Origin: an uncultured Alphaproteobacteria bacterium
Lineage (GTDB): Bacteria; Pseudomonadota; Alphaproteobacteria; RF32; CAG-239
Direction of reading: 5' to 3'
Assembly: GCA_934271465.1 (NCBI GenBank)
Contig: CAKQRQ010000004.1
Span: forward strand, 61,642 to 125,641
DNA: 64,000 nt
Numbering within the stretch: the stretch's first letter is position 1; every line of letters begins with the position of its first letter. Below are positions 25,891-34,961 of this stretch, piece by piece. Position numbers and translations under genes: made by a program. The notes under the pieces were generated by a model, which saw only the letters and a program-made list of their open reading frames with translations, ran no database searches and was not told where the DNA came from.

Positions 25891-27870
25891 ATGCCGAGCA
25901 TTTTTTCTCTTCATTCCCCTTTTGAGCCCTCCGGCGACCAACCGCAAGCCATTAAAGAGCTCTGCGCAGGATTGGACGACGGCCTCAAGAATCAGGTTTT
26001 GCTTGGTGTAACCGGTTCCGGAAAAACCTACACCATGGCAAAAGTTATTGAACAAAGTTCCCGTCCGGCGTTGATTATGGCGCCGAATAAAACCTTAGCT
26101 GCCCAGCTCTATACGGAAATGAAAGAATTCTTTCCCGAAAATCACGTTGAATATTTTGTATCATACTATGACTACTACCAACCCGAGGCCTATGTCCCCA
26201 AAACAGACACTTATATCGAAAAAGATTCGGCTATCAACGAACAAATCGACCGCATGCGGAACTCTGCCACACGTTCTCTGCTTGAATACAGAGATGTTAT
26301 CATTGTGGCTTCCGTATCCTGCATCTACGGTTTAGGCGATGTCGATTCTTATTCAGCAATGACGTTGCCGCTCAAAGTCGGTCAAGAAATTGCTCAAAAA
26401 GACATCTGCCTGCGTCTGGCCGAACTCCAATATGAACGCAACCAGCAAAATTTTGTGCGTTCAACCTTCCGCGTCAAGGGGGACACTTTGGACATTTTTC
26501 CGGCTCACTATGAAGACCGCGGCTGGCGCATCTCCTTTTTTGGTGATGAGATTGAAAAAATTGACGAGTTCGATTCGCTCACAGGCAAAAAAACCGCCTC
26601 ACTAAAAGAAGTGACCATCTATCCGGCCAATCATTACGTTACCCCCAGACCGGCCGTCTCGCAAGCCATTGTAAATATCCGAAAAGAGCTCGCCGACCAA
26701 ATCTCAACTTTCACAGCCGAAAACAAACTTCTGGAAGCCCAACGCATTGAACAGCGCACCCGTTTTGATTTGGAAATGCTTGAATCAACCGGCCATTGTA
26801 AAGGCATCGAGAACTATTCCCGTTACCTGACCGGCCGCAAAGCCGGAGACCCGCCGCCGACATTATTTGAATATCTGCCACACGATACAATCTTATTCAT
26901 CGATGAAAGCCATGTCTCCGTTCCTCAAATCGGCGGTATGTTCCGCGGAGACTTCAATCGGAAATCCACACTGGCACAATATGGATTCCGCCTACCGTCT
27001 TGCGTTGACAACCGCCCGCTCAAATTTAATGAATGGGATCAAATGCGTCCGCAAACAATTTTTGTATCGGCCACCCCTGGAGACTGGGAGTTAGAGCAAA
27101 GCGGCGGTATCTTTACCGAACAGATTATTCGCCCGACAGGCCTAACGGATCCGATTTGCATTATCCGCCCCGTTGAAAATCAGATTGACGATCTGATGCA
27201 TGAATGTCGTAAGGTTATTGCAAAAGGCAATCGTGTTCTGGTCACAACATTGACAAAAAAAATGGCCGAAGACTTAACGGATTACCTCAATGAGAATGGC
27301 ATCAAAGTCCGCTACCTGCACTCCGATATCGACACCTTGGAGCGCATCGAAATCATCAGGGATTTAAGATTAGGCGCTTTTGATGTTTTAGTCGGCATCA
27401 ACCTGCTGCGTGAAGGACTGGACATTCCAGAATGTTCTCTTGTTGCCATTTTAGATGCGGATAAAGAAGGATTCCTGAGATCAGCCCGTTCGCTCATCCA
27501 AACCATTGGCCGCGCCGCCCGTAATGCCGAAGGCCGCGTCATCTTATATGCCGATACAATTACAGGATCTATGCAGACGGCTCTGGACGAAACCGAACGC
27601 CGTCGCAAAAAACAGGTAGAATACAATATCAAAAACGGTATTACGCCAAAAACAATTATTAAAAAGATATCTGGCGTCATGGACGAAATGACTGCCGGAG
27701 ACACCGACGACAAGAAAGCTAAAACTGTTCTACCTGTTCAGGATATTGACAAACAGCTGCGCGAATATACAAAATTAATGCATACCGCTGCAGCCGATTT
27801 AGATTTTGAAAATGCTATTCTGTATCGGGACAAAATTAAACAGCTTGAAGATGCCTATCTTAAAAGCTGA
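25891..27870 (+). CDS. uvrB: Excinuclease ABC subunit B
   Basis: The 659-residue UvrB carries the damage-loading helicase core of nucleotide excision repair. Walker A GVTGSGKTYT is at 39-48, the beta-hairpin YYDYYQPEAYVP at about 91-102, helicase motifs include IDESH and the QTIGRAARN motif VI, and the C-terminal UVR domain (about 620-655) contacts UvrC/UvrA. It starts 2 nt after the TPR gene, so it shares the motility transcript, though an internal promoter is likely. Confidence 0.97.
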   Translation: MPSIFSLHSPFEPSGDQPQAIKELCAGLDDGLKNQVLLGVTGSGKTYTMAKVIEQSSRPALIMAPNKTLAAQLYTEMKEFFPENHVEYFVSYYDYYQPEAYVPKTDTYIEKDSAINEQIDRMRNSATRSLLEYRDVIIVASVSCIYGLGDVDSYSAMTLPLKVGQEIAQKDICLRLAELQYERNQQNFVRSTFRVKGDTLDIFPAHYEDRGWRISFFGDEIEKIDEFDSLTGKKTASLKEVTIYPANHYVTPRPAVSQAIVNIRKELADQISTFTAENKLLEAQRIEQRTRFDLEMLESTGHCKGIENYSRYLTGRKAGDPPPTLFEYLPHDTILFIDESHVSVPQIGGMFRGDFNRKSTLAQYGFRLPSCVDNRPLKFNEWDQMRPQTIFVSATPGDWELEQSGGIFTEQIIRPTGLTDPICIIRPVENQIDDLMHECRKVIAKGNRVLVTTLTKKMAEDLTDYLNENGIKVRYLHSDIDTLERIEIIRDLRLGAFDVLVGINLLREGLDIPECSLVAILDADKEGFLRSARSLIQTIGRAARNAEGRVILYADTITGSMQTALDETERRRKKQVEYNIKNGITPKTIIKKISGVMDEMTAGDTDDKKAKTVLPVQDIDKQLREYTKLMHTAAADLDFENAILYRDKIKQLEDAYLKS

Positions 27871-27883
27871 TAGTTTTTACATC

Positions 27884-27916
27884 AAAAAAGCGGTTGATTA
27901 TTCAACCGCTTTTTAA
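27884..27916. terminator. Bidirectional terminator between uvrB and pssA
   Basis: AAAAAGCGGTTGA pairs with TCAACCGCTTTTT around a TTAT loop, with A/T runs for both convergent genes. Confidence 0.9.
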
Positions 27917-28696
27917 TTACTCGTATTTTTTCTTTTCTTTCAAAAAGATAGCCACGCCAACCGGAATAGACAGCGCGTATCCTATTGTCAAAATTCCAAG
28001 AGTAAACCACGGCTGCGTAATGATGAAAGATGCAAATAACGCCACAACCAACATCAGAGGCATCAGCATATAAGACGGAACTTTCATCTTCTTGGTCGAA
28101 ATTGTCGGAATACGGCTGACCATCAAAAATGAAACGACGCACAACAATACTGCGCAAAAAGTATGCGAGCGGACAATCGGGCTCCATTCCGGAAAGTCAA
28201 ACGATATCATCAAAGGCATCATAGCCAAAGCCGCCGCGGCCGGCGCCGGAACCCCAACAAAAAAGTGATGCCAATATTCAGGCTGAGGTTCCTCTTCAAG
28301 CATTGTATTGAAGCGGGCCAAACGCATCGCCATACCGATAGACATCAGCAAACAAAAAAACCACCCAAATTTAGGCAAATCAAACAATGACCACTTATAA
28401 AGCAAAATAGCCGGAGCCACACCAAAGCTGACAAAGTCAGACAAGGAATCCAATTCCGCACCAAACTTTGTTGAGCCTTTAAGAAATCTGGCAACACGTC
28501 CATCCAACCCGTCAAACAAAGCCGCAACAAACACACAAATAACCGCTTTAATCCATTCTTCCTGAATAGAATAGCGAATAGAAGTTACCCCCGCGCACAA
28601 TGCAAGCATTGTAACGATATTCGGCGCAATCTTGCGAAAAGGCAGGCTGGTCAGCTTTTGCCGAGACAGCTGCAATTTTTGATTAATCTTTTCCAT
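27917..28696 (-). CDS. pssA: CDP-diacylglycerol-serine O-phosphatidyltransferase
   Basis: This integral membrane enzyme makes phosphatidylserine from CDP-diacylglycerol and serine. The 259-residue protein has the CDP-alcohol phosphotransferase signature DGLDGRVARF...GAELDSLSD, with its metal-binding aspartates, and about eight hydrophobic segments, the usual type II Pss form. Its ATG overlaps the psd stop by 1 nt, so the two steps to phosphatidylethanolamine are coupled. Confidence 0.94.
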   Translation of the reverse strand: MEKINQKLQLSRQKLTSLPFRKIAPNIVTMLALCAGVTSIRYSIQEEWIKAVICVFVAALFDGLDGRVARFLKGSTKFGAELDSLSDFVSFGVAPAILLYKWSLFDLPKFGWFFCLLMSIGMAMRLARFNTMLEEEPQPEYWHHFFVGVPAPAAAALAMMPLMISFDFPEWSPIVRSHTFCAVLLCVVSFLMVSRIPTISTKKMKVPSYMLMPLMLVVALFASFIITQPWFTLGILTIGYALSIPVGVAIFLKEKKKYE

Positions 28697-29406
28697 TATC
28701 TGAGTGTCCCATTCATAGCTTTAGCATCAGAAGTCAAATTAGCAATAATAGTCTCACCGGCAACCATTGTCTGCCCCAAAACGACCTGAGGCTCAACACC
28801 TTGCGGCAGATAAACGTCCAATCTGGAGCCGAAACGAATCATTCCGAAACGTTCGCCTGCCTTATATTCCTGACCGATTTGCGCTTCACAAACAATACGT
28901 CTGGCCACAAGCCCAGCAATCTGAACAAAGCAAATTTCTTTGCCGCATTTAGTTTTCATGGCCAACAACTGGCGTTCATTATCCTTGCTGGCTTTATCCA
29001 AAGTCGCGTTCAAAAACTTGCCCGGAACATAAACGGCATTGATAATCTTGCCTTCTGCCGGTGCACGATTAACATGGACATTAAACACGCTCATAAAAAT
29101 GCTGACGCGGGTAAATTTCTGGTCTCCCATATTCAGCTCTTCAGGAGCAGGAACTTCAGCAATCATCTGCACAACACCATCGGCCGGAGAAACAACGACA
29201 TTCTCAATAGTCGGCGTAACACGCTGCGGATCTCTAAAGAAATAGTAGCACCAAACAGTCAAAACCAAACCAAGCCACCCAAGCGGTTCCCAAACAATTG
29301 CCAATAACGCTGTTATTGCAGCAAAAATCCCGACAAACCGCCATCCTTCATTATGGATATTGGGAAGCAAATAATTTTTCCAAGAAATATCAAAAGTTTT
29401 AATCAT
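28696..29406 (-). CDS. psd: Phosphatidylserine decarboxylase proenzyme
   Basis: The 236-residue protein decarboxylates phosphatidylserine to phosphatidylethanolamine. It is the short Psd type. Two N-terminal helices are followed by the core with D76 in SPADG and H111 in NVHVNRAP. The self-cleavage site is G193-S194 in IRFGSRLDV; cleavage there would make the pyruvoyl group on the new N-terminal serine. It is the first gene of the psd-pssA pair. Confidence 0.95.
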   Translation of the reverse strand: MIKTFDISWKNYLLPNIHNEGWRFVGIFAAITALLAIVWEPLGWLGLVLTVWCYYFFRDPQRVTPTIENVVVSPADGVVQMIAEVPAPEELNMGDQKFTRVSIFMSVFNVHVNRAPAEGKIINAVYVPGKFLNATLDKASKDNERQLLAMKTKCGKEICFVQIAGLVARRIVCEAQIGQEYKAGERFGMIRFGSRLDVYLPQGVEPQVVLGQTMVAGETIIANLTSDAKAMNGTLR

Positions 29407-29574
29407 CTTAAAATCCTTTTTTTACTCTTCCGAACCGACCGTGACGCTGTCATCTGCCGCCGGCTGCAGAAGAAATGTTTATCATATAACGACAGAAAGG
29501 AAAGCACATTTTGAAAGAAAAAACAAGAACAAAATGCCTGTTTTTCAAAATCTCCACGCCTTGTAAAAATACTC

Positions 29575-29603
29575 TTGCATTTATTGCAAAAGATATGTAT
29601 AAA
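29575..29603 (+). promoter_or_regulatory. Promoter of tRNA-Leu
   Basis: TTGCAT (29575-29580) and TATAAA (29598-29603) with a 17-nt spacer lie 21 nt before the tRNA 5' end, a good sigma-70 type arrangement. Confidence 0.7.
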
Positions 29604-29624
29604 CTGTGTTGAAAAATATTTCAT

Positions 29625-29711
29625 GCACCTGTGGCGGAACAGGTAGACGCTGCAGACTTAAAATCTGTTGCCCGCAAGGGCGTGCCAGTTCGATTCTGGC
29701 CAGGTGCACCA
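29625..29711 (+). tRNA. tRNA-Leu (anticodon TAA)
   Basis: The 87-nt class II tRNA has acceptor stem GCACCTG pairing with CAGGTGC, encoded ACCA, a long variable arm (TTGCCCGCAAGGGCG) and the T-arm GCCAGTTCGATTCTGGC. The anticodon loop CTTAAAA gives TAA, which reads UUA. A terminator follows at once. Its T-arm sequence is partly repeated about 100 bp downstream. Confidence 0.96.
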
Positions 29712-29749
29712 ACAAAAAAAGGCCTCCCTCACAGAGGCTTTTTTTTATT
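29712..29749 (+). terminator. Terminator after tRNA-Leu
   Basis: AAGGCCTC pairs with GAGGCTT with one bulge around a short loop and is followed by eight T residues. Confidence 0.75.
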
Positions 29750-29763
29750 GATAGGCAATGGCT

Positions 29764-29796
29764 GAAAAGAACTGGCACCGTGCCAGTTCGACTACA
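29764..29796 (+). repeat. Imperfect direct repeat, left copy (tRNA-Leu T-arm derived)
   Basis: This 33-bp segment starts GAAAAGAACTG and ends GTTCGACTACA. It matches the right copy at 30941-30973 in 29 of 33 positions. It also contains CGTGCCAGTTCGA, identical to 13 nt of the T-arm side of tRNA-Leu. The two copies bracket the AT-rich gene at 29831-30748 like an attL/attR pair. Confidence 0.65.
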
Positions 29797-29803
29797 AGCG
29801 AAA

Positions 29804-29824
29804 GCGATACGGGGGTATCGCGGT
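29804..29824 (-). terminator. Possible terminator of the 305-residue gene
   Basis: GCGATAC (29804-29810) pairs with GTATCGC (29815-29821) around GGGG. On the minus strand it lies just after the stop codon of the gene at 29831 and is followed by TTTCGCTT, a modest tail. Confidence 0.45.
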
Positions 29825-29830
29825 CAGCGT

Positions 29831-30748
29831 TTACGCAGATCTGTTGCTTTCAAATTCATTACTTATACCAATGTCCTGATTATAATAATCAACCTTTCCT
29901 GATTTTGACATTTCCAAAAGCTTATCAAACTTATTTCTTCCGCCCTGTATCTCGCCAAGTATGTTAACTAACTTTGTAACATCTTCATTGCTATCAACGA
30001 AAAATATTTGTATTCCCTTTCTCATCATTTTTTCTACTGTTAATTCAATAGGGTTATCTTTTGAAATCTTTGCATCCTTTTCGCTGTAAAATTCATTAGA
30101 AAAATCTCCTGATAGTGACACTGTTGGTATAAAGTCATTTTTATTAACCTCATAGCCATATGAAACCGGGTTTTCTTTTTTGTATTGCAGAAATTTTTCT
30201 TTAGATGAGAGAATTGCAAACTTATCTTCTGGGTTTGGAGAAAATCCGCAAAAGTAATTACTTATACCTTCAACTTGTAATGGATACATCGATAACTCAT
30301 TAGGAGAGGCAAAAGAGGCATTGACCAAATCTTCTTCATACATTGTCAACAATTCTTTCTTACGCAATATATCGCCCTCAAATTTTTCAGGACTGACGTT
30401 GCTGAAATGATATAATTTCGGTGGAGATGCCATTATTTCATCTTGAATTTGAGATTGTTGGTATTTTAGGGTGCTGATTATGAGAGAGCTGTCCTCCTCG
30501 GAAAATCTTTGAGATATTTCTTTGAGCGGGGAAAATCTTTGAGAATATTCCCGATGACTCTCACCGGGATTAAGATTACCTTCTTTTAGTTTTGTTTCAT
30601 TATAAATTTCTTTGTACATAATTTGAGCATTTGTTGCTCTTCTTTCTTCATTAAACGAATTAAGAAACAGCTTTTTTTCTTCTTTTGTGTTTAGTTTATT
30701 GAAGTCGTTGACGTAACTCATTAGATATTTCCCAGATAAACTTTTCAT
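29831..30748 (-). CDS. Unknown AT-rich accessory protein, possible ADP-ribosyltransferase fold
   Basis: The 305-residue soluble protein is encoded by DNA more AT-rich than its neighbours. The first 105 residues are charged and helical. From residue about 110 the order KLYHFSNV, then NASFASP, then SYGYEV, then NEFYSEKDAKI loosely recalls ADP-ribosyltransferase-like domains: an early histidine after a strand, a Phe-Ala-Ser strand, and a late acidic Ser-Glu. I did not recognise a specific family, so this is a weak structural hint. It has no signal peptide and no Shine-Dalgarno; a TATAAT on the minus strand (30762-30757) would start the RNA almost at the ATG. It is probably foreign. Confidence 0.6.
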   Translation of the reverse strand: MKSLSGKYLMSYVNDFNKLNTKEEKKLFLNSFNEERRATNAQIMYKEIYNETKLKEGNLNPGESHREYSQRFSPLKEISQRFSEEDSSLIISTLKYQQSQIQDEIMASPPKLYHFSNVSPEKFEGDILRKKELLTMYEEDLVNASFASPNELSMYPLQVEGISNYFCGFSPNPEDKFAILSSKEKFLQYKKENPVSYGYEVNKNDFIPTVSLSGDFSNEFYSEKDAKISKDNPIELTVEKMMRKGIQIFFVDSNEDVTKLVNILGEIQGGRNKFDKLLEMSKSGKVDYYNQDIGISNEFESNRSA

Positions 30749-30901
30749 TCTATAAAATTATACTATGTTATTATTTTATTTTCATCAACTTTTTATGACA
30801 TTATAATTTTTTAAAAATCTTAATTCTGCTTATAAATTTATCCCTATCAACTTTCCCGTTAGTCCGATAACTGCACAGTATCGCGCACCATTTGTTAAAA
30901 T

Positions 30902-30924
30902 GCACCTTTCGAGGTGCTTTTTTG
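30902..30924 (+). terminator. Orphan terminator with no gene in front of it
   Basis: GCACCT pairs with AGGTGC around TTCG (30902-30917), followed by six T residues. It points along the + strand, yet no + strand gene precedes it since tRNA-Leu. It lies 12 nt after a GCGCACCA that looks like a tRNA 3' end, so it may be the relic of a lost tRNA copy. Confidence 0.6.
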
Positions 30925-30940
30925 TTGATTTGCAACGAAA

Positions 30941-30973
30941 GAAAAGAACTGACAAGGTGCCGGTTCGACTACA
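30941..30973 (+). repeat. Imperfect direct repeat, right copy
   Basis: This is the partner of the repeat at 29764-29796 (29 of 33 positions identical by eye), 1177 bp further on and directly before the GNAT gene. The T-tract and TTGAT before each copy are also alike, so the duplicated unit probably includes the terminator tail. Confidence 0.65.
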
Positions 30974-30981
30974 TACAAACA

Positions 30982-31419
30982 CTATAATTTTTTAACCATC
31001 TTGGCAAAGGTAATGCCGCGTTCTTCAAAAATATCGCCTTCCTGCTTATACCCAAGCTTTTCATAAAACCCTATAACATTGAGCATCGCATGCATAACAA
31101 TCGTTTTGTAACCAGCTTCTTTAGAACGCTTTTCAGCATATTTGACAAGTTCGCGGCCTATCCCCTCGCCTTGATATTTGGCATCAACAGCCACCTGCAT
31201 CATCCGAATTGTCTGGTTATCTAACGGAATCAGCATCAACCCGCCAACCAACTTATCATCCAAATTCTCAACACAGCCGATATGTAGATAATTGACCTCT
31301 TTATCACGATGAGAGTCCAAAAATTTAAGCCCCAAAGGTTCCAACAAGACTTTATACCGAAGCTCGACAAGCTGCTCATATCTGCTTGAGCCAAAATCAA
31401 TATCAATCATTTTTTTCAT
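30982..31419 (-). CDS. GNAT family N-acetyltransferase
   Basis: Starting at the ATG at 31419 (AGGAG 8 nt upstream), the protein has 145 residues; the frame is open further upstream but without homology. The acetyl-CoA binding motif A is VDAKYQGEGIGRELVKYAEK (Q-x-x-G-x-G), followed by the motif B segment VIGFYEKLGYKQEGDIF. The substrate is unknown; small GNATs of this ElaA/YjgM-like size acetylate amines or proteins. It is divergent from lepA. Confidence 0.85.
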   Translation of the reverse strand: MKKMIDIDFGSSRYEQLVELRYKVLLEPLGLKFLDSHRDKEVNYLHIGCVENLDDKLVGGLMLIPLDNQTIRMMQVAVDAKYQGEGIGRELVKYAEKRSKEAGYKTIVMHAMLNVIGFYEKLGYKQEGDIFEERGITFAKMVKKL

Positions 31420-31589
31420 GGCGATTGCTCCTCTAGTGTAAGACATCTTTATTCCGTTATTATGCGCTTTTTTTCTTAATCCGTCAATCCGCAGCTTTGA
31501 AGAACAAAAACAAGGCTTGCGTATTTTTAATTTTCGGTTATGTTGAGGATAATATAAATGGAGAGGTTTTAAGAAAGATTTAAGAACAC

Positions 31590-33398
31590 ATGACACATCA
31601 CGATATCAATCTGATCCGAAATTTTGCGATTATCGCCCATATCGACCATGGAAAATCGACTCTCGCCGATCGTCTGATTGAGGCCTGCGGAGGACTTGAA
31701 AAACGCGAAATGACCGAGCAGGTTTTGGATAATATGGATATTGAACGCGAACGCGGCATTACCATCAAGGCGCAAACCGTCCGCCTCAACTATCATGCCA
31801 AAGACGGCAAAACCTATCAACTCAACCTGATAGACACCCCCGGCCATGTTGATTTTTCGTATGAAGTTTCACGTTCTCTGGCTTCTTGTGAAGGATCTGT
31901 TCTGGTTGTAGACGCTACCCAAGGAGTTGAGGCGCAAACTTTGGCCAATGTCTATCTGGCCATTGACAACAATCACGAGATTATTCCGGCGCTAAATAAA
32001 GTTGACCTACCCTCGGCCGACGTAGCGCGCGTCAAACAACAAATTGAAGATGTTATCGGGCTGGATACATCGGACGCAGTTGAAACATCCGGCAAGACAG
32101 GCCTTGGTGTTGATAATCTTTTGGAAGCCATTGTGCAACGTCTGCCCGCCCCCCAAGGAGATGAAAACGCCCCCTTAAAAGCTTTGTTGATTGACAGTTG
32201 GTATGATAGCTATCTAGGCGTCATTATTTTGGTTCGGATTCACGACGGCATCCTGCATCGCAAAACACAAATCCGCATGATGTCCAACGGCGCAACCTAT
32301 TTAGTCGATAGAGTCGGCGTATTCTCTCCAAAAATGACCGATGTCGAGGCGCTTTACCCCGGAGAGGTCGGCTTTTTGACCGCCAGCATCAAAAGCGTAG
32401 GCGATTGCCGCGTGGGCGATACAATCACCGATAACAAATCCCCGTGCGCCGCACCGCTCAAGGGATTCAAACCATCTATCCCTGTTGTATTTTGTTCAAT
32501 CTTTCCGGTCGATTCCAGCCAATATGAGGCACTCAAAGATGCTTTGGCAAAACTCAAGCTCAATGATGCCAGTGTCGATTATCAAAACGAAAATTCGGCG
32601 GCTTTAGGACTTGGATTCCGTTGCGGATTCCTTGGGCTTTTGCACATGGAAATCATTCAAGAACGTTTGAGCCGTGAATTTGATTTGGACCTCATTACAA
32701 CAGCGCCGTCTGTTGCCTACAAAATCCACATGACAAACAGCGATGTCATCACTCTGCACAATCCGGCCGATATGCCCGAGCCGACAAAAATTGCCTCTAT
32801 TGAAGAACCTATGGTCAAAGCAACGATTCTGGTCCCGGATACTTATTTGGGCGCAGTGCTGAAATTATGCACCGAACGCCGTGGAACCCAGCACGAGCTG
32901 ACTTATGTCGGATCGCGCGCAATGGTTGTCTATTCGATTCCCTTAAACGAAATTGTGTTTGATTTTTATGATCGCCTGAAATCCATTACATCTGGCTATG
33001 CCAGCTTTGACTATGAACTCACAGGCTATCAAACCTCCGAATTAGTCAAGGTTCAAATTTTGATTAATGAAGAACCTGTTGATGCATTGGCCTTTTTATG
33101 CCACAAATCCGAAGCTGAAGGCAGAGGCCGCCAAATTTGCGAGCGACTCAAAGACCTAATTCCGAGGCATTTGTTCAAAATTCCGATTCAAGCCTGCATC
33201 GGCGGCCGCGTTGTCGCACGAGAAACAATCTCGGCTTTGCGTAAGGACGTAACGGCAAAATGTTACGGCGGCGACGTTACCCGCAAGCGTAAATTGCTGG
33301 ATAAACAGAAAAAAGGCAAACAGCGGATGCGTCAGTTCGGCAAGGTAGAAGTGCCGCAATCAGCGTTTATTGAAGCCCTGCGTATCGGCGACGAATAA
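31590..33398 (+). CDS. lepA: Elongation factor 4 (LepA)
   Basis: The 602-residue ribosomal GTPase has the EF4 layout. G1 AHIDHGKST is at 16-24, DTPGHVDF is G3 and NKVDL is G4; the EF-G-like domains II, III and V are present, and the C-terminal LepA-specific domain carries the GGDVTRKRKLLDKQKKGK motif. EF4 acts on stalled or initiating ribosomes. It is a single gene with a strong terminator. Confidence 0.97.
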   Translation: MTHHDINLIRNFAIIAHIDHGKSTLADRLIEACGGLEKREMTEQVLDNMDIERERGITIKAQTVRLNYHAKDGKTYQLNLIDTPGHVDFSYEVSRSLASCEGSVLVVDATQGVEAQTLANVYLAIDNNHEIIPALNKVDLPSADVARVKQQIEDVIGLDTSDAVETSGKTGLGVDNLLEAIVQRLPAPQGDENAPLKALLIDSWYDSYLGVIILVRIHDGILHRKTQIRMMSNGATYLVDRVGVFSPKMTDVEALYPGEVGFLTASIKSVGDCRVGDTITDNKSPCAAPLKGFKPSIPVVFCSIFPVDSSQYEALKDALAKLKLNDASVDYQNENSAALGLGFRCGFLGLLHMEIIQERLSREFDLDLITTAPSVAYKIHMTNSDVITLHNPADMPEPTKIASIEEPMVKATILVPDTYLGAVLKLCTERRGTQHELTYVGSRAMVVYSIPLNEIVFDFYDRLKSITSGYASFDYELTGYQTSELVKVQILINEEPVDALAFLCHKSEAEGRGRQICERLKDLIPRHLFKIPIQACIGGRVVARETISALRKDVTAKCYGGDVTRKRKLLDKQKKGKQRMRQFGKVEVPQSAFIEALRIGDE

Positions 33399-33416
33399 CC
33401 TTTGACCTATTAACCT

Positions 33417-33460
33417 CAATAGAGCGTTTAAACCAACGTTTAAACGCTCTATTGTTTTAA
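33417..33460 (+). terminator. Strong terminator after lepA
   Basis: AATAGAGCGTTTAAAC pairs with GTTTAAACGCTCTATT around a 4-nt loop and is followed by GTTTT. No gene was seen in the rest of the 33399-33568 gap. Confidence 0.9.
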
Positions 33461-33568
33461 GTATATCAGCCGAAAGTTAAAAAGAATTCGCAGATTGTCC
33501 ACTTAATGACTCTTGATTTTATAGCAATATTATTCTTGAAGCAGCAAATAATTATGACAGAGCATTTT

Positions 33569-34939
33569 TTAAACTCGTTTCCAGGTCGTTCCCGCCGCAC
33601 TATCTTCCAAAACAATCCCTTGAGATTTGAGTTCATTACGAATTTGATCGGCCAAAGAATAATTTTTGTTTTTCTTGGCAGCGGCACGCTCGGCTATCTT
33701 AGCCTCAATAGCCGCAACTTCATTATCATCTTCGCCGCCTTTAAACCAAACTTCAGGATTCTGATACAATAAGCCCAAAAGCTCGGCAGATTTTAACAAA
33801 ACGCCTTTTAAACGCGCCTGTTCTTCCGGCGTATCGGCTTTATTAAGCGCATTAACAACCTCATGCAGCGCACTCAACGCCAAAGGCGTATTCAAATCGT
33901 CTTCCAAAGCTTCCACAAGTTTGGCATCAGCCTCGGTTTCCGCCGGAACAATATCTTTGACACGCAGCAACGCATTATAAAATTTATCCAAATTCTGCTT
34001 AGCCTGCTCCAATCCCTCAAAAGTAAAGTTAAACGGCTGATGATAATGTGTCGTCAAAAACAACAGGCGCAAAGCTTCCGCCGGATGCTGATTCAAAATC
34101 TGGTCAATAGTATAAAAATTGCCCAAAGATTTGGACATCTTAACCCCGTCCACCATCAACATTCCCGCATGCATCCAATAGCGGGCAAAACAATCGTTCG
34201 GATGTGCGCCCAAAGATTGCGCACATTCATTTTCATGGTGCGGAAAGATTAAATCCGATCCGCCTCCATGAATATCAAACGAATTGCCCAAGAGTTTTGA
34301 GCTCATCGCCGAACATTCCAAATGCCACCCCGGACGGCCGTATCCCCAAGGGCTGTTCCACCCCGGCTGATCTGCTTCAGACGGCTTCCAAAGCACAAAA
34401 TCCGCCGGATTCTTTTTATAATCCGCCACCTCAATCCGCGCACCGGCAAGCATTTCTTTCATGGAACGTCCCGACAAAAAGCCATAATTTTTCATCGAAT
34501 CCACATCAAACAACACATGCCCCGCCGCCTCATAAGCATGTCCGTTTTGAAGCAGAAGCTTAACAAGCTCTATCATCTCGCCGATATAGTCCGTCGCCCG
34601 AGGACGATATGTCGGCGCAAGCACATTAAGCTTGCCCATATCCTCAACATACCACTGATAGGTCTGTTCGGTAATTTCACGAATGGGCTTGCCTGTTTCT
34701 TTGTGTTTGTTCAAAATCTTGTCATCAACATCAGTAATATTCGACGCATAGCGCACACAATCCCTGCCGTATTTGTGGCGCAAAACCCTAAACAACACAT
34801 CAAAAACCACAGCCGTTTTAGCATTACCCAAATGAGCTCTGTCATACACCGTCGGCCCACAGACATACACCCTGACATCATGAGCATCAATCGGGATAAA
34901 TTCTTCTTTGCGGCGTTTAAGTGTATTAAACAGATACAT
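33569..34939 (-). CDS. cysS: Cysteinyl-tRNA synthetase
   Basis: The 456-residue class I enzyme charges tRNA-Cys. The HIGH-type motif is in CGPTVYDRAHLGNAKT (27-42), with zinc ligand C27. KMSKSLGNF lies near 268-276, and the WHLECSAMSS zinc/catalytic segment is in between. The C-terminal anticodon-binding region is complete. It follows gltX on the same strand with a 22-nt gap. Confidence 0.97.
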   Translation of the reverse strand: MYLFNTLKRRKEEFIPIDAHDVRVYVCGPTVYDRAHLGNAKTAVVFDVLFRVLRHKYGRDCVRYASNITDVDDKILNKHKETGKPIREITEQTYQWYVEDMGKLNVLAPTYRPRATDYIGEMIELVKLLLQNGHAYEAAGHVLFDVDSMKNYGFLSGRSMKEMLAGARIEVADYKKNPADFVLWKPSEADQPGWNSPWGYGRPGWHLECSAMSSKLLGNSFDIHGGGSDLIFPHHENECAQSLGAHPNDCFARYWMHAGMLMVDGVKMSKSLGNFYTIDQILNQHPAEALRLLFLTTHYHQPFNFTFEGLEQAKQNLDKFYNALLRVKDIVPAETEADAKLVEALEDDLNTPLALSALHEVVNALNKADTPEEQARLKGVLLKSAELLGLLYQNPEVWFKGGEDDNEVAAIEAKIAERAAAKKNKNYSLADQIRNELKSQGIVLEDSAAGTTWKRV

Positions 34940-34961
34940 TTTCTTTTTCCTTTTTTATAAA

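Noticed and set aside
30860..30925. Second tRNA gene before the orphan terminator
   Set aside because: There is a GCGCACCA and a terminator, but no T-loop GTTCGA, anticodon arm or matching 5' acceptor could be found; at most a relic.
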